A stretch of DNA of 64,000 nt, taken from assembly GCF_010500845.1 (NCBI RefSeq), contig NZ_JAAAMI010000001.1, positions 930,001 to 994,000 of the forward strand. Direction: 5' to 3'. Each line of letters begins with the position of its first letter. Within the stretch, counting starts at the first letter, position 1. The DNA is from Flagellimonas sediminis. GTDB lineage: Bacteria; Bacteroidota; Bacteroidia; Flavobacteriales; Flavobacteriaceae. The notes under the pieces are model-generated. The model was given only the letters and a program-made list of their open reading frames with translations, was not told the DNA's origin and did no database searches. Both the position numbers and the translations under genes were made by a program. Shown piece by piece: positions 17,130 to 26,664 of the stretch.

Positions 17130-18401
17130 CTAGTCGATGAGCTCGAATCCACAATAAGGGACAAGGGCATCCGGAATTTTAATGCCGTTTTCAGTCTGAT
17201 AGTTTTCCAAGATACCGGCCAAAACCCTAGGCAACGCCAAAGAGCTTCCGTTTAAGGTGTGGGCCAATTGGCTTTTACCGTTTTCATCCTTGTAGCGCAA
17301 TTTTAAACGGTTGGCCTGAAAAGTCTCAAAATTGGAAACGGAACTGATTTCCAACCAACGATCCTGGGCAGTGGAGAACACTTCAAAATCATAGGTGAGG
17401 GCAGAAGTGAAACCAAGGTCGCCACCACAAAGCCTTAAGATTCGGTAGGGCAACTTCAACTCACGAAGAATGTTTTTCACATGCTCCACCATTTCATCCA
17501 AAGCTTGGTAAGAATTGTTGGGGTGCTCCAAACGAACGATTTCTACTTTGTCGAACTGGTGCAATCGGTTCAATCCACGTACATGGGCGCCATAACTGCC
17601 GGCTTCCCTTCTGAAACATGGGGTGTAACCGGTATATTTTATGGGAAAATCACTTTCCGCCAAAATATCGTCCCTGTGCAAGTTGGTTACTGGTACTTCT
17701 GCAGTTGGGATTAGATATAGGTCGTCAGCCTGAACGTGGTACATTTGGCCTTCCTTGTCGGGCAATTGTCCGGTGCCATAACCAGAGGCTTCGTTTACCA
17801 TGTGGGGCACCTGCATTTCGGTGTAGCCGGCCGCCGTGTTTTTATCCAAGAAATAAGAGATCAAGGCGCGCTGCAAACGAGCACCTTTTCCTTTGTACAC
17901 AGGAAATCCTGCACCGGTGATCTTTACCCCTAGTTCAAAATCGATGATGTCATATTTTTTGGCCAATTCCCAGTGGGGCATGGCACCTTCGAACAAGGCG
18001 GGTATGTCTCCCTCACGAAAAACCTCCTCGTTGTCGGCATCTGAATTTCCAGCAGGGACAGAGGTGTGTGGAACATTGGGAATCAGGTACAATTGCTCTT
18101 GAAGAGCCGCGGCCGTAGCATTAAGGTCGTCACCCAATTGTTTGGAAGTTTCCTTCAAACTAGTGGTTTTTTCTTTTAAAGCGTTGGCTTCTTGTGCCTT
18201 GCCCGATTTAAAAAGCAGACCAATTTCCTTGGAAAGTTTGTTGGATTCCGCAAGAATACCATCCAGCTCCGTTTGTATGGAACGTCTTTTTTCATCCAAT
18301 TCGATAACGGCAGCAATCATGGGTGCTGCATCGATGTTGCGCTTTTTTAAAGCGGTGATGATACTTTCCTTGTTTTCCCTAATGGTCTGTAATTGAAGCA
18401 T
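17130..18401 (-). CDS. serS: seryl-tRNA synthetase
   Basis: Charges tRNA-Ser (and tRNA-Sec where present) with serine. 423 residues: the N-terminal long coiled-coil arm (about 30-100) that binds the tRNA variable arm, then the class II catalytic core with motif 2 (CFRREAGSYGAHVRGLNRLHQF) and motif 3 (GSSLALPRVLAGILENYQ). The TAEVPVTNLHRDDI serine-binding loop is intact. Confidence 0.97.
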   Translation of the reverse strand: MLQLQTIRENKESIITALKKRNIDAAPMIAAVIELDEKRRSIQTELDGILAESNKLSKEIGLLFKSGKAQEANALKEKTTSLKETSKQLGDDLNATAAALQEQLYLIPNVPHTSVPAGNSDADNEEVFREGDIPALFEGAMPHWELAKKYDIIDFELGVKITGAGFPVYKGKGARLQRALISYFLDKNTAAGYTEMQVPHMVNEASGYGTGQLPDKEGQMYHVQADDLYLIPTAEVPVTNLHRDDILAESDFPIKYTGYTPCFRREAGSYGAHVRGLNRLHQFDKVEIVRLEHPNNSYQALDEMVEHVKNILRELKLPYRILRLCGGDLGFTSALTYDFEVFSTAQDRWLEISSVSNFETFQANRLKLRYKDENGKSQLAHTLNGSSLALPRVLAGILENYQTENGIKIPDALVPYCGFELID

Positions 18402-18509
18402 GGCCTTGTTTTGTGCGGCAAATTTAATTCAATCTGAAGAAGTGCCCAACAATAATCCATCAGGCATCTAAATAGATGTTGTTTTTTGTTCCTTTTGAAA
18501 TTAAACTGA

Positions 18510-19442
18510 CTATTTCTTAGATATCAGTTCCAAGGAACGCACCTTGTCTTTTTGTAGCTGTTGTTTCAGCTCTTCTACGGAATTGAACTTATGTTCATCC
18601 CTGATGCGGTGCAGGATGCTGACCTGTACTTTCTGGCCATAAAGATTCCCGTCAAAATCAAAAAAGTTCACCTCAATGCTTTTGGTAGTGCCATCTACGG
18701 TGGGATTGAACCCAATGTTCATCATGCCAAAATATTCCTTTCCTTCCAAGGTACTTTTTACCACGTACACCCCGGTTTTAGGGATAAGCTTATATTCTTC
18801 TTCAATGTGAAGGTTGGCTGTGGGGAAACCAAATTCCTTGCCTAAACCTTTTCCTTTTCCGATGGTGCCGGTCAGCATATAAGCATAGCTTAGGTAGCTG
18901 TTTGCGGTTTCAATATCGCCATCCAAAAGGGCATTCCGAATCTTGGTGGAACTCACCGAAACATCGTCAATTTCTTGGGCGGGAATTTCTTCCACATCAA
19001 AACCTAGGGTGCTGCCAAAAGCGATTAAATCTTGAATGTTGGCATTTCTATTACGCCCAAATCGGTGGTCATACCCGATGATGATTTTTTTGGCCTTGAG
19101 GCCATCAACTAAAATATCCTCCACAAATTCAGTAGCCGTTAGCCTAGAAAATTCCTTGGTAAAGGGATGGATGATCAAATAATCGAGCCCCAAAGTTTCC
19201 ATGATCTGTTTTTTCTCTTCCAAGGTGTTCAAAAGCTTAATATCCACATCTTTTTGGAGCACCATTCGAGGATGCGGAAAAAAAGTAAGCACCGTAGATT
19301 TCAGGTTGGTGGCTTTGGCATTATTCATGAGGCGTTCTAATATCTTTTGGTGGCCAAGATGTACCCCGTCGAAGGTTCCGATGGTGATAATCGTTTGATT
19401 TGGAATGTCTTTGAAGAGAGAAATGTTCTGGATTGTTTCCAA
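18510..19442 (-). CDS. ribF: bifunctional riboflavin kinase / FMN adenylyltransferase
   Basis: Makes FMN from riboflavin and FAD from FMN. 310 residues: the N-terminal nucleotidyltransferase has GTFDGVHLGHQKIL (HxGH-type) near residue 22 and STKIRNALLDGDI near residue 167. The C-terminal flavokinase has GKGLGKEFGFPTANL and PKTGVYVVKSTLEG. The start codon is TTG. The gene is divergent from the metalloprotease gene at 19499 with 56 bp between them. Confidence 0.95.
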   Translation of the reverse strand: METIQNISLFKDIPNQTIITIGTFDGVHLGHQKILERLMNNAKATNLKSTVLTFFPHPRMVLQKDVDIKLLNTLEEKKQIMETLGLDYLIIHPFTKEFSRLTATEFVEDILVDGLKAKKIIIGYDHRFGRNRNANIQDLIAFGSTLGFDVEEIPAQEIDDVSVSSTKIRNALLDGDIETANSYLSYAYMLTGTIGKGKGLGKEFGFPTANLHIEEEYKLIPKTGVYVVKSTLEGKEYFGMMNIGFNPTVDGTTKSIEVNFFDFDGNLYGQKVQVSILHRIRDEHKFNSVEELKQQLQKDKVRSLELISKK

Positions 19443-19498
19443 GCGATCAAGAAATAAAAAAGGCTTACATTTGAAATTATACTATGCCCTAAATCTGT

Positions 19499-22400
19499 AT
19501 GAGAGCTAAATTACATCTTGTTTTTTCAATATCCATATTTTTTAGTTGCTTTTGCATTTACGGTCAGCAGGGATATTGGAAGAACATTACCAAGCAATCT
19601 TCCATGAAGAGTGCCTCTATCAAGGATATGGGCAAGGCGAAAAAAGTCTTCTCTTTGGACCGACAGGTTTTTATGGATGAGATGAAGGCCTTCGGCACTT
19701 CAAAAAGCGGAAAAAAAGTGGTTTACCTTCCGGATGGGGAGGGAAACATCATCCCCTTTACTTTGAAAGAAACACCGGTACTGCACCCAGATCTGGCCAA
19801 GAAGTATCCCAATATCAAATCGTATTCCGGTGTAAGTTCCAATGGAAAATATAAGGTGAAATTGAGCAGCTCCCAAAATGGATTGGAGAGTATGGTCATC
19901 AATTTGAAAAACCATGAACAGACATTTATGGAACCTGTTTCCAACAAAACAGATGCCTATGTTTTGTATGCAAAAGGGGCGGGACTAACCTCCAAAGATG
20001 ACTTTGTCTGCGAAACCAAGGAAACCCTTCTCACATCCAAGACCATTATCCCTTTGGTGGATGATCAGGTGTTACGAAAATATAGGATAGCCGTTTCCGC
20101 TACAGGTGAATACACCCAAGACCAGGGAGGTACCGTTGCGGATGCCCTTGCTGGTATCAATGCCACGATTACCAGGATCAATGAGGTTTTTGAAACCGAT
20201 TTAAGCGTGACCTTGGAACTCATCGCCAACAATGATCTTTTGATTTTCACCAATCCTGCCACTGACCCTTATGGCAATAATTTGAATTCTGAAGTACAGG
20301 CGACCATAACCTCCATTATTGGGGAGGCCAACTATGATGTGGGGCATCTTTTCCATAAAGTGGACAACCCTGAACAGAACAATGGAAATGCCGGATTTAT
20401 AGGGGCAGTCTGCGTGGACAATAAAAAGGGAAGTGGATTTTCCGCTTCTGCCACGCCACAGGGAGATGTTTTCGATATGGATTTTGTAGCCCACGAACTC
20501 GGGCATCAATTCGGGGCCAACCATACCTGGTCCTTCGAATCAGAAGGAACCGGTGTTCAAGCGGAACCTGGGAGCGGCACCACTATTATGGGTTATGCCG
20601 GCATCACCAAAGATAATGACGTGGCACCCAACGGCGATGATTACTTTCATTATTACAGCATACAGCAGATATCGGATTATCTCCAGACCACCTCTTGTGC
20701 CCAAATAACTCCCTTAACCGATTCTCCGCCGATTTTAACACCGGTGGGGGACTACACAATTCCGAAAGGAACCGCGTTTGTGTTGGAAGGTATCGCGACC
20801 GACCCCGATGTGGGCGATGTGCTATCCTTTACGTGGGAACAGATAGATGATGGAGTGGTCACCAATACTACTTTTGGACCAACGAATCCTAGTGGGGCCA
20901 ACTTTAGGTCTATGCCTCCAAGTTCGGAACCCATACGGTATTTTCCAAAACTATCAGAAGTGGCCCAAGGCAATTTGACCCAAGTCAACCCAACCATAAA
21001 CGAGGCTTGGGAAACCGTTTCCGAAATTGAACGTACCCTGAATTTTGCCTTCACGGTCAGGGACAATGCATTGGGTGGAGGACAGGTAATTTCAGATGTG
21101 CTTGCCGTAAATGTGTTAAAGGCAGCCGGACCTTTTGTGGTCACCTCCCAAAACACCAATGAAGTTTATACATCGGGTTCGATCCAGGAAGTTACATGGG
21201 ATGTGGCCAAAACCAATATTTTGCCGATCAATACGCAGATGGTCGATATTTTTCTTTCCCTTGATGGCGGGCAAACATTTCCCATTATTTTAGCGCAAGA
21301 TGAACTTAATGATGGGTCGGCCAATATCTTGGTGCCGGGGGACGTCACTACCAGTGCTCGTATTATGGTCAAGGCCAGTGATAATGTATTCTTTGCCGTT
21401 AATGCCTCCGATTTTATCATTGAGCAATCACAAGTGGTGTTACATTTTGATCAATTGGAATTTGAGGTGTGTCAACCCGATGACCTTGTGATTCCATTTG
21501 TATATGAAACCTATGCAGGCTTTAACGAAACATCTACCTTTTCTGCCGATATACCAGCCGGACTAACTGCCGTTTTTGCTCCGACCGATGCCACTGCGAA
21601 CGATACGAATGTTAGTTTGACCCTTTCCAATACAGGTGCAGTTGCTGCAGGGCTTTATGATATTACCGTGACTTCTACTTCGGCTACGGTGACCAAGAGT
21701 GTGGTGCTTTCGGTTGCCATTGAAGATACAAGTTTCACGGATGTAGTGTTACTTTCTCCAACAGATGGGCAGATTGGTGTTTCCCTGGATACACAGTTGA
21801 CTTGGGAAGAGAATCCGTTTTTTACACAATATGATGTTGAGGTTGCCACGGACGCTGGCTTTGTGAATGTGATCGAATCCGCCACGGTGCCTTTTAGCTT
21901 TTATAAAACGAACAGCTTGCAGGCCGAGACCGAATATTTTTGGAGGGTAAGGCCAAGTAATGGGTGTGGTACGGGAACATTTGGTGCGGCCTTTAGTTTT
22001 ATTACTTCCCCAGTGAATTGTAAGAATATGGAATCCAGTGATTTGCCAATAACTATTTCTTCAACAGGGACCCCAACTATAAGCACTTCGGTGTTCTTCT
22101 GGGAAGACCTTCCCATATCGGACGTTAATGTAAATCTGGAACTGGATCATACCTATTTGGAGGATTTGGTGATTACCCTTGTTTCTCCTGAAGGTACCCG
22201 GGTAACCTTGCTTTCCAATACCTGCGGAGATCTTAACAATATCAATGCGGTGTTCGATGATGATGGAGACCCCATAACTTGCTCAGGAAATCCGGCTGTT
22301 TCAGGCACCGTAAGTCCAATTGGCTCCCTTGCCTCCCTTAAGGGAGAATCTATTTTGGGAGAGTGGATTTTGGAAATTAAGGATACGGCCATAAGTGATG

Positions 22401-23269
22401 GTGGTACCCTGATCGGTTTTTCTTTGGATGTTTGTGTGGAAGGCAGCTACAGGCCCGATGCTGATGAAGATGGTGTTTTTGATGATGGTGATGACCTTTG
22501 CTTGGGAACTCCAAAAGGTGTTGCGGTCAATACCAATGGATGTGCCGTTTATCGATTTGATGCCGACAATTTTGAAGTGGAAATCCAAAGCGAAACATGC
22601 AGAAGCAGTAACGATGGTTCGGTGACGGTCACTCCAGCGGATACCTCCATTACCTATACTATTGTTTTTGATGGAGGAGGTGCACCTGCCACTGTTGATT
22701 TTTCCAATTCCCAAACCTTTGGAAATTTGACTGCCGGGGAATATTCTTTCTGTATATCCGGAACCAATGGCATGATTACCTATGAAGAAGTATGCTTTAG
22801 TGTAGTCATCACCGAACCCGATATTTTGGACGTGGATGCCGTGATCAATGCTGGAATTTTAAGCCTTGATCTTAGAGGTGCCGCCTTTTACAATGTCGAG
22901 TTGAACGGATTGGTGACGCAAACCCAAGTTTCCAAGATTCAATTGCCCATGAAGGAAGGGGTGAATACGTTGCGCGTTTATTCCGATCTACCATGCCAAG
23001 GTGTCATTGCAAAAACATTCTTTTACTCCACCAAACCCATATTATCGCCTAATCCAGTGGATTCCGTTACGGAAGTGTATCTGGGAGGTTATGAGGGTAA
23101 GGTAGATATCCAAATTTATTCTGGTAACGGACGATTGGTGATGTCCATGCAAAAAACGGTCAACGGGGAAAATCTAGAAATGGATTTGTCTGTGCTGCCA
23201 AAGGGGATTTATTATTTGGGATTGACCAAGGATGGGGCACAGGAAATGTTTAAATTTATTAAGAGATGA
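19499..23269 (+). CDS. secreted reprolysin-like zinc metalloprotease with P-domain and T9SS type A signal
   Basis: 1256 residues. A signal peptide (to about QQG) is followed by a propeptide and a metzincin catalytic domain with H332-E-L-G-H336-x5-H342 and a downstream Met-turn-like region (IMGYAGI). After that come Ig/fibronectin-like segments, a fibronectin type III stretch (TDVVLLSPTDGQIG), a proprotein-convertase P-type beta-jelly-roll around residues 845-985 (DHTYLEDLVITLVSPEGTRV), a short Asp-rich calcium-type repeat (DADEDGVFDDGDD), and a C-terminal T9SS sorting domain (PILSPNPV...EMFKFIKR). It should be exported through T9SS and act on extracellular proteins. The next lipoprotein gene overlaps by four bases. 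Confidence 0.92.
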   Translation: MRAKLHLVFSISIFFSCFCIYGQQGYWKNITKQSSMKSASIKDMGKAKKVFSLDRQVFMDEMKAFGTSKSGKKVVYLPDGEGNIIPFTLKETPVLHPDLAKKYPNIKSYSGVSSNGKYKVKLSSSQNGLESMVINLKNHEQTFMEPVSNKTDAYVLYAKGAGLTSKDDFVCETKETLLTSKTIIPLVDDQVLRKYRIAVSATGEYTQDQGGTVADALAGINATITRINEVFETDLSVTLELIANNDLLIFTNPATDPYGNNLNSEVQATITSIIGEANYDVGHLFHKVDNPEQNNGNAGFIGAVCVDNKKGSGFSASATPQGDVFDMDFVAHELGHQFGANHTWSFESEGTGVQAEPGSGTTIMGYAGITKDNDVAPNGDDYFHYYSIQQISDYLQTTSCAQITPLTDSPPILTPVGDYTIPKGTAFVLEGIATDPDVGDVLSFTWEQIDDGVVTNTTFGPTNPSGANFRSMPPSSEPIRYFPKLSEVAQGNLTQVNPTINEAWETVSEIERTLNFAFTVRDNALGGGQVISDVLAVNVLKAAGPFVVTSQNTNEVYTSGSIQEVTWDVAKTNILPINTQMVDIFLSLDGGQTFPIILAQDELNDGSANILVPGDVTTSARIMVKASDNVFFAVNASDFIIEQSQVVLHFDQLEFEVCQPDDLVIPFVYETYAGFNETSTFSADIPAGLTAVFAPTDATANDTNVSLTLSNTGAVAAGLYDITVTSTSATVTKSVVLSVAIEDTSFTDVVLLSPTDGQIGVSLDTQLTWEENPFFTQYDVEVATDAGFVNVIESATVPFSFYKTNSLQAETEYFWRVRPSNGCGTGTFGAAFSFITSPVNCKNMESSDLPITISSTGTPTISTSVFFWEDLPISDVNVNLELDHTYLEDLVITLVSPEGTRVTLLSNTCGDLNNINAVFDDDGDPITCSGNPAVSGTVSPIGSLASLKGESILGEWILEIKDTAISDGGTLIGFSLDVCVEGSYRPDADEDGVFDDGDDLCLGTPKGVAVNTNGCAVYRFDADNFEVEIQSETCRSSNDGSVTVTPADTSITYTIVFDGGGAPATVDFSNSQTFGNLTAGEYSFCISGTNGMITYEEVCFSVVITEPDILDVDAVINAGILSLDLRGAAFYNVELNGLVTQTQVSKIQLPMKEGVNTLRVYSDLPCQGVIAKTFFYSTKPILSPNPVDSVTEVYLGGYEGKVDIQIYSGNGRLVMSMQKTVNGENLEMDLSVLPKGIYYLGLTKDGAQEMFKFIKR

Positions 23270-23952
23270 TGATGCGGAAACTGCTCTATTTGTCCGTACT
23301 GGGATTTTTGGTGGCCTGTGGTAAGGATAATCCTCCACCGGCACCACAAGGTGCCCTATTGGTCTTTCCGGAAGAAAACTCTGAATGCACTACGGGATCA
23401 AGTGTTAATGAAACCTTGAGCCAGGTCACGTTTCGTTGGAATACGAGCAAAAATACCGATAGTTATACCTTAAGTGTGGTAAACCTGAATACCAATGTTC
23501 CCCAGAATATTTCAACAGCTGCCACATCGGCTAGCTTGTCCTTGGCCAAAGGCACCCCATTTGCATGGTCGGTGACCTCCCGTAACTCAAAATCGGACCA
23601 AGTGGCCACAAGTGAGACATGGCTGTTCTATAATGCAGGTTCACAGACTACCTATGCCCCGTTTCCGGCCCAATTGGTAAGTCCGGCCTCGGGCGCCACG
23701 GTACAAAAGAATATTGCCAATGAGGTTGAACTGGAATGGTCTGGGGCCGATGTGGACAATGATATCGACACCTTTGAAGTGTATTTCTCCAATGTAAATC
23801 CGCCCACTACCTTGTTGGGAACTACGAATGTTTCGACCATGAAATTGGCCGTATCCGTAGAGTCTTCCACAGTGTATTATTGGAAAGTGATCACTACGGA
23901 TTTGGAAGGTAATACTTCAGATTCGGGAGTGTTCGAGTTTAAGGTATTCTAG
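23266..23952 (+). CDS. lipoprotein with fibronectin type III-like domains
   Basis: 228 residues with a lipoprotein signal peptide ending in FLVAC, so the mature N-terminus starts at Cys. Two Ig/FN3-like modules follow: one around FRWNTSKNTDSYTLSVVNL, the second around LEWSGADVDNDIDTFEVYF and TVYYWKVITTD. The gene overlaps the protease stop by four bases, so the two proteins are probably made together and might associate at the cell surface. The function is inferred from context only. Confidence 0.8.
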   Translation: MMMRKLLYLSVLGFLVACGKDNPPPAPQGALLVFPEENSECTTGSSVNETLSQVTFRWNTSKNTDSYTLSVVNLNTNVPQNISTAATSASLSLAKGTPFAWSVTSRNSKSDQVATSETWLFYNAGSQTTYAPFPAQLVSPASGATVQKNIANEVELEWSGADVDNDIDTFEVYFSNVNPPTTLLGTTNVSTMKLAVSVESSTVYYWKVITTDLEGNTSDSGVFEFKVF

Positions 23953-23953
23953 C

Positions 23954-24580
23954 TTATTTACCGTTGAATACGTTCATGGTATTCTTTACCCCGGCGAATA
24001 CGAAAGAGCGCACTAGGTCTGCTGCCACAATCAATCGGTCTGGCATGGCCTTGGTTTCTTCGGCATTCCATTTTCCCAGTACATAATCTACTTGCCGACC
24101 CTTGCCAAAATCGGAACCCACACCAAACCTAAAACGGTTGTAAATAACGGTTTGAAGTACATTTTGGACATCTTTTAGACCATTATGACCACCATCGCTG
24201 CCCTTGGTTTTTAGTCTAATGGTGCCGAAAGGCAGGTTGATGTCATCGGTAATGATGAGCAGATTATCCAAGGGGATGTTTTCCTGTTCCATCCAATATT
24301 TTACGGCTTTTCCACTCAGGTTCATATAGGTGGAAGGTTTAAGGCAAAGAATGCTTTTTCCTTTGTGCTTAAAGGAACCTACCGAACCTAGTTTGGCACT
24401 TTCAAAAGTAAATGCTTCTTGTTCGGCCAAAAAATCAAGGACTTTGAATCCGATGTTATGACGGGTCTCATCATAATCGGACCCAATATTGCCAAGCCCA
24501 ACGATCAAGAATTTTTTCATGGGATCTGTTTCTTCCAAAAGTGATGGTCTGCCAAATGATCTTTGAATGAATTGGAACAT
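23954..24580 (-). CDS. pth: peptidyl-tRNA hydrolase
   Basis: Releases tRNA from peptidyl-tRNA that drops off ribosomes. The catalytic His is in DETRHNIGF, with the Asn-containing blocks PSTYMNLSGKAV and DDINLPFGTIRLKTKGSDGGHNGL all present. The ATG at 24580 gives a 20-residue extension (MFQFIQRSFG) before the usual MKKFLIVGLGNIG; the ATG at 24520 is the alternative. The 3' end is one base from the convergent lipoprotein stop. Confidence 0.94.
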   Translation of the reverse strand: MFQFIQRSFGRPSLLEETDPMKKFLIVGLGNIGSDYDETRHNIGFKVLDFLAEQEAFTFESAKLGSVGSFKHKGKSILCLKPSTYMNLSGKAVKYWMEQENIPLDNLLIITDDINLPFGTIRLKTKGSDGGHNGLKDVQNVLQTVIYNRFRFGVGSDFGKGRQVDYVLGKWNAEETKAMPDRLIVAADLVRSFVFAGVKNTMNVFNGK

Positions 24581-24610
24581 CAACTGGGTTGTAAAAGGCT
24601 AAAAATACAA

Positions 24611-24653
24611 AAGCATCCCCAATTGTTCGTAAGAGACAAATACAGGGATGCTT
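24611..24653 (-). terminator. intrinsic terminator after rplY
   Basis: A 9-bp stem AAGCATCCC/GGGATGCTT (24611-24619 with 24645-24653), with an inner TTGT/ACAA pairing, lies just downstream of the rplY stop on the minus strand. On that strand it is followed by TTTTGTATTTTT. Confidence 0.65.
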
Positions 24654-24671
24654 AAAATGTTGTTGTTTGGA

Positions 24672-25307
24672 CTATTCAGTGGCCTCAGCAGCTTCTGTAG
24701 CTTCAGCGGCTGGCGCCTCTGCACCTTCCTCTTCTTCATCTTCCGAATCATCGGCAACAGAAGTTCTGGAAGCTTTCACTTGTACAACAGAAGTGTTGTC
24801 TGGATGCAAAATGGTATAATCTTCACTCAATAGGGATTCCACAGAAATGGTACCGCCAATCCTAAGTTTGGAGATGTTCACGGTGATGGAATCAGGTAGC
24901 AAATCTGGCAACGCCTTGATGGTAAGCTTTCTCTTTCTGAAAAGCAATCTACCACCATTACGTACCCCTGGGGAATTTCCTTCCAAAATAACAGGAATGT
25001 CCATAGTAACAGGCTTGTCCTTGAACAATTGGTAGAAATCCACATGGTAAATACTATCGGTTACAGGATGGAATTGTATATCCTGCAATACGGCTTCAAA
25101 TGTTTGGCCGTTCTCCAACTCAATCACAGCAGTGTGAGCGTTTGGGGTGTACACCAAATCTCTGAATGAAAATTCTTCAACTGAAAAGTGAATCGGTTTA
25201 TCCCCTCCGTACAGCACGCAAGGGACCTTTCCAGCATTACGTAGGGCCTTGGTAGCAACCTTGCCCACGCTTTCTCTTTGGGATCCTTTGATTGTAATTG
25301 ACTTCAT
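24672..25307 (-). CDS. rplY: 50S ribosomal protein bL25 (Ctc type)
   Basis: Binds 5S rRNA in the large subunit. 211 residues of the long bL25/general-stress (CTC) type: an N-terminal 5S-binding domain ([20 protein letters not shown]...VPCVLYGG), a C-terminal beta domain (about 100-185), and an acidic Glu/Ala-rich tail ([19 protein letters not shown]). Downstream of prs on the same strand, about 100 bp away. Confidence 0.95.
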   Translation of the reverse strand: MKSITIKGSQRESVGKVATKALRNAGKVPCVLYGGDKPIHFSVEEFSFRDLVYTPNAHTAVIELENGQTFEAVLQDIQFHPVTDSIYHVDFYQLFKDKPVTMDIPVILEGNSPGVRNGGRLLFRKRKLTIKALPDLLPDSITVNISKLRIGGTISVESLLSEDYTILHPDNTSVVQVKASRTSVADDSEDEEEEGAEAPAAEATEAAEATE

Positions 25308-25370
25308 AATTTCTATTAACTAATTAAATTAAATTCTAAACTTTTATTTCGAAGTGCTTCTGGCGGCCTG

Positions 25371-25410
25371 AGTACTTCGACTTCGCTCAGTATAAACTTC
25401 ATCGAAGGCT
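25371..25410. repeat. short dispersed-type repeat with inverted ends
   Basis: Between rplY and prs there is AGTACTTCGACTTCGCTCAG (25371-25390) followed by TATAAACTTCATCGAAGG, with CTTCGA/TCGAAG arms (25375-25380, 25402-25407). This matches the style of the CTTCGACTxCGCTCAG repeats scattered in flavobacterial genomes. No other copy was seen in this window. Confidence 0.45.
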
Positions 25411-26350
25411 ACATCAAAAACTTCGAGGATATTGAGGTGTTGTGGTGGACCCTATGCATCACATCGGCAAAAAGGTCGGCACACGACAATATCCTAATTT
25501 TTTTCTGGTTGTGGTCGATCGGAATGGAATCGGTGATGATCAATTCCGTCAACATTGATTTTGCAATTCTTTCATAAGCATTGCCAGAGAGCAATCCGTG
25601 CGTTGTTACGGCACGTACGCTAATGGCACCGCGTTCCATCATCAAGTCGGCTGCCTTGGTCAAGGTGCCGGCAGTATCCACCATGTCATCTACCAAAACC
25701 ACATTTTTTCCTTCTACATCACCGATGAGTTCCATGTGTGAAATCTCATTGGCCTTGGCCCTTTGTTTGTAACAGATCACCACATCACACTCCAACGCCT
25801 TGGAATAGGCATAGGCCCTTTTGGAACCTCCCATATCTGGTGAAGCAATGCATAGATTGTCCAAATTCAAACTCTTCAGGTAGGGAAGGAACAGGGTAGA
25901 GGCGAACAGATGGTCCACGGGTTTTTCAAAGAACCCTTGGATCTGATCGGCATGCAGGTCCATGGTAATGATTCGGGTGGCACCGGCCGTTTCCAACATC
26001 TTGGCCACCAATTTGGCCGCGATCGGAACACGGGGTTTATCTTTTCTATCCTGCCTGGCCCAGCCAAAATAAGGCATAACCGCAGTGATGTGTCTGGCAG
26101 ATGCACGCTTGGCGGCATCTATCATCAACAGCATCTCCATTAAGTTCTCAGGTCCGGGATGGGTAGAGCCGATGATAAAGATCCTGGCTCCACGGATGGA
26201 CTCTTCAAACGAAGGTTGAAACTCCCCATCGCTGTACCTAGAAAAAAGAACGTTCCCTAACTCGGCCCCATAGGAAGCAGCAATTTTCTCGCCAAGCACC
26301 ATACTTTGGCTGCACGCAAAAATTTTAGGTTCGGGAACTTGATAGGCCAT
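25409..26350 (-). CDS. prs: ribose-phosphate pyrophosphokinase (PRPP synthetase)
   Basis: Makes PRPP from ribose-5-phosphate and ATP for nucleotide, histidine and tryptophan synthesis. 313 residues. Visible signatures: the flexible YFGWARQDRKDKPR loop, the metal-binding DLHADQIQGFF, and the PRPP-binding loop VVLVDDMVDTAGTL. Upstream of rplY, as is common in Bacteroidota. Confidence 0.96.
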   Translation of the reverse strand: MAYQVPEPKIFACSQSMVLGEKIAASYGAELGNVLFSRYSDGEFQPSFEESIRGARIFIIGSTHPGPENLMEMLLMIDAAKRASARHITAVMPYFGWARQDRKDKPRVPIAAKLVAKMLETAGATRIITMDLHADQIQGFFEKPVDHLFASTLFLPYLKSLNLDNLCIASPDMGGSKRAYAYSKALECDVVICYKQRAKANEISHMELIGDVEGKNVVLVDDMVDTAGTLTKAADLMMERGAISVRAVTTHGLLSGNAYERIAKSMLTELIITDSIPIDHNQKKIRILSCADLFADVMHRVHHNTSISSKFLM

Positions 26351-26453
26351 TGCAAACTCTTGTTATTTAGCTTTTTAAAGGGCTATTTTCTAGAGAGGTG
26401 CAAATTTAAAAATTTATTCGGGTTGCTAAAGGATAAATGCAAGTATTTTTTGG

Positions 26454-26482
26454 TTGGAAATTAAAATATTTTGTTAGCTTTG
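26454..26482 (+). promoter_or_regulatory. promoter of tRNA-Leu (Bacteroidota type)
   Basis: TAGCTTTG at 26475-26482 matches the -7 consensus TAnnTTTG, and TTG at 26454-26456 lies 18 bases upstream as the -33 element. The tRNA begins 27 bases after the -7 box. Confidence 0.6.
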
Positions 26483-26508
26483 CAGTCGCATTTTGAAAAT
26501 GCCATGAT

Positions 26509-26590
26509 GCCTTGGTGGCGGAATTGGTAGACGCGCTGGATTCAAAATCCAGTGTCTTCGGACGTGTGGGTTCGATTCCCACCCAAGGTA
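26509..26590 (+). tRNA. tRNA-Leu (anticodon CAA)
   Basis: An 82-base tRNA with acceptor stem GCCTTGG pairing with CCAAGGT (first pair G-U), D arm GCGGAATTGGTAGACGC, anticodon stem CTGGA/TCCAG with loop TTCAAAA (anticodon CAA), a variable arm (TGTCTTCGGACGT) typical of Leu class II tRNAs, and T arm GTGGGTTCGATTCCCAC. CCA is not encoded. Its last 11 bases are part of the 16-bp attachment repeat of the element that follows. Confidence 0.96.
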
Positions 26591-26595
26591 CTGAA
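26580..26595 (+). repeat. left attachment site repeat (att core)
   Basis: CACCCAAGGTACTGAA, overlapping the last 11 bases of tRNA-Leu, identical to 35283-35298. Beyond the core the two ends share further similarity (AACCC... hairpin) but with differences. Confidence 0.88.
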
Positions 26596-26596
26596 C

Positions 26597-26640
26597 AACC
26601 CTGATAATCGATTGATTTTCAGGGTTTTGTGTTTTTTATG
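26597..26640 (+). terminator. element-borne terminator downstream of tRNA-Leu
   Basis: The hairpin AACCCTGA/TCAGGGTT (26597-26604 with 26619-26626) extends by AATC/GATT after one T-T mismatch, and is followed by TTGTGTTTTTTAT. It comes from the element and takes the place of the original tRNA terminator, which now lies beyond the right att site. Confidence 0.65.
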
Positions 26641-26664
26641 GTGACGTAAAAGTGACGGTTTTTT
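26641..26664 (+). repeat. left copy of subterminal repeat (likely integrase arm site)
   Basis: GTGACGTAAAAGTGACGG followed by TTTTTT, in the same orientation as 35149-35172 (one difference, A/G, inside the 18-base unit). Each copy itself holds two GTGACG half-units 10 bases apart, which is the look of paired integrase arm-type binding sites. Confidence 0.6.
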
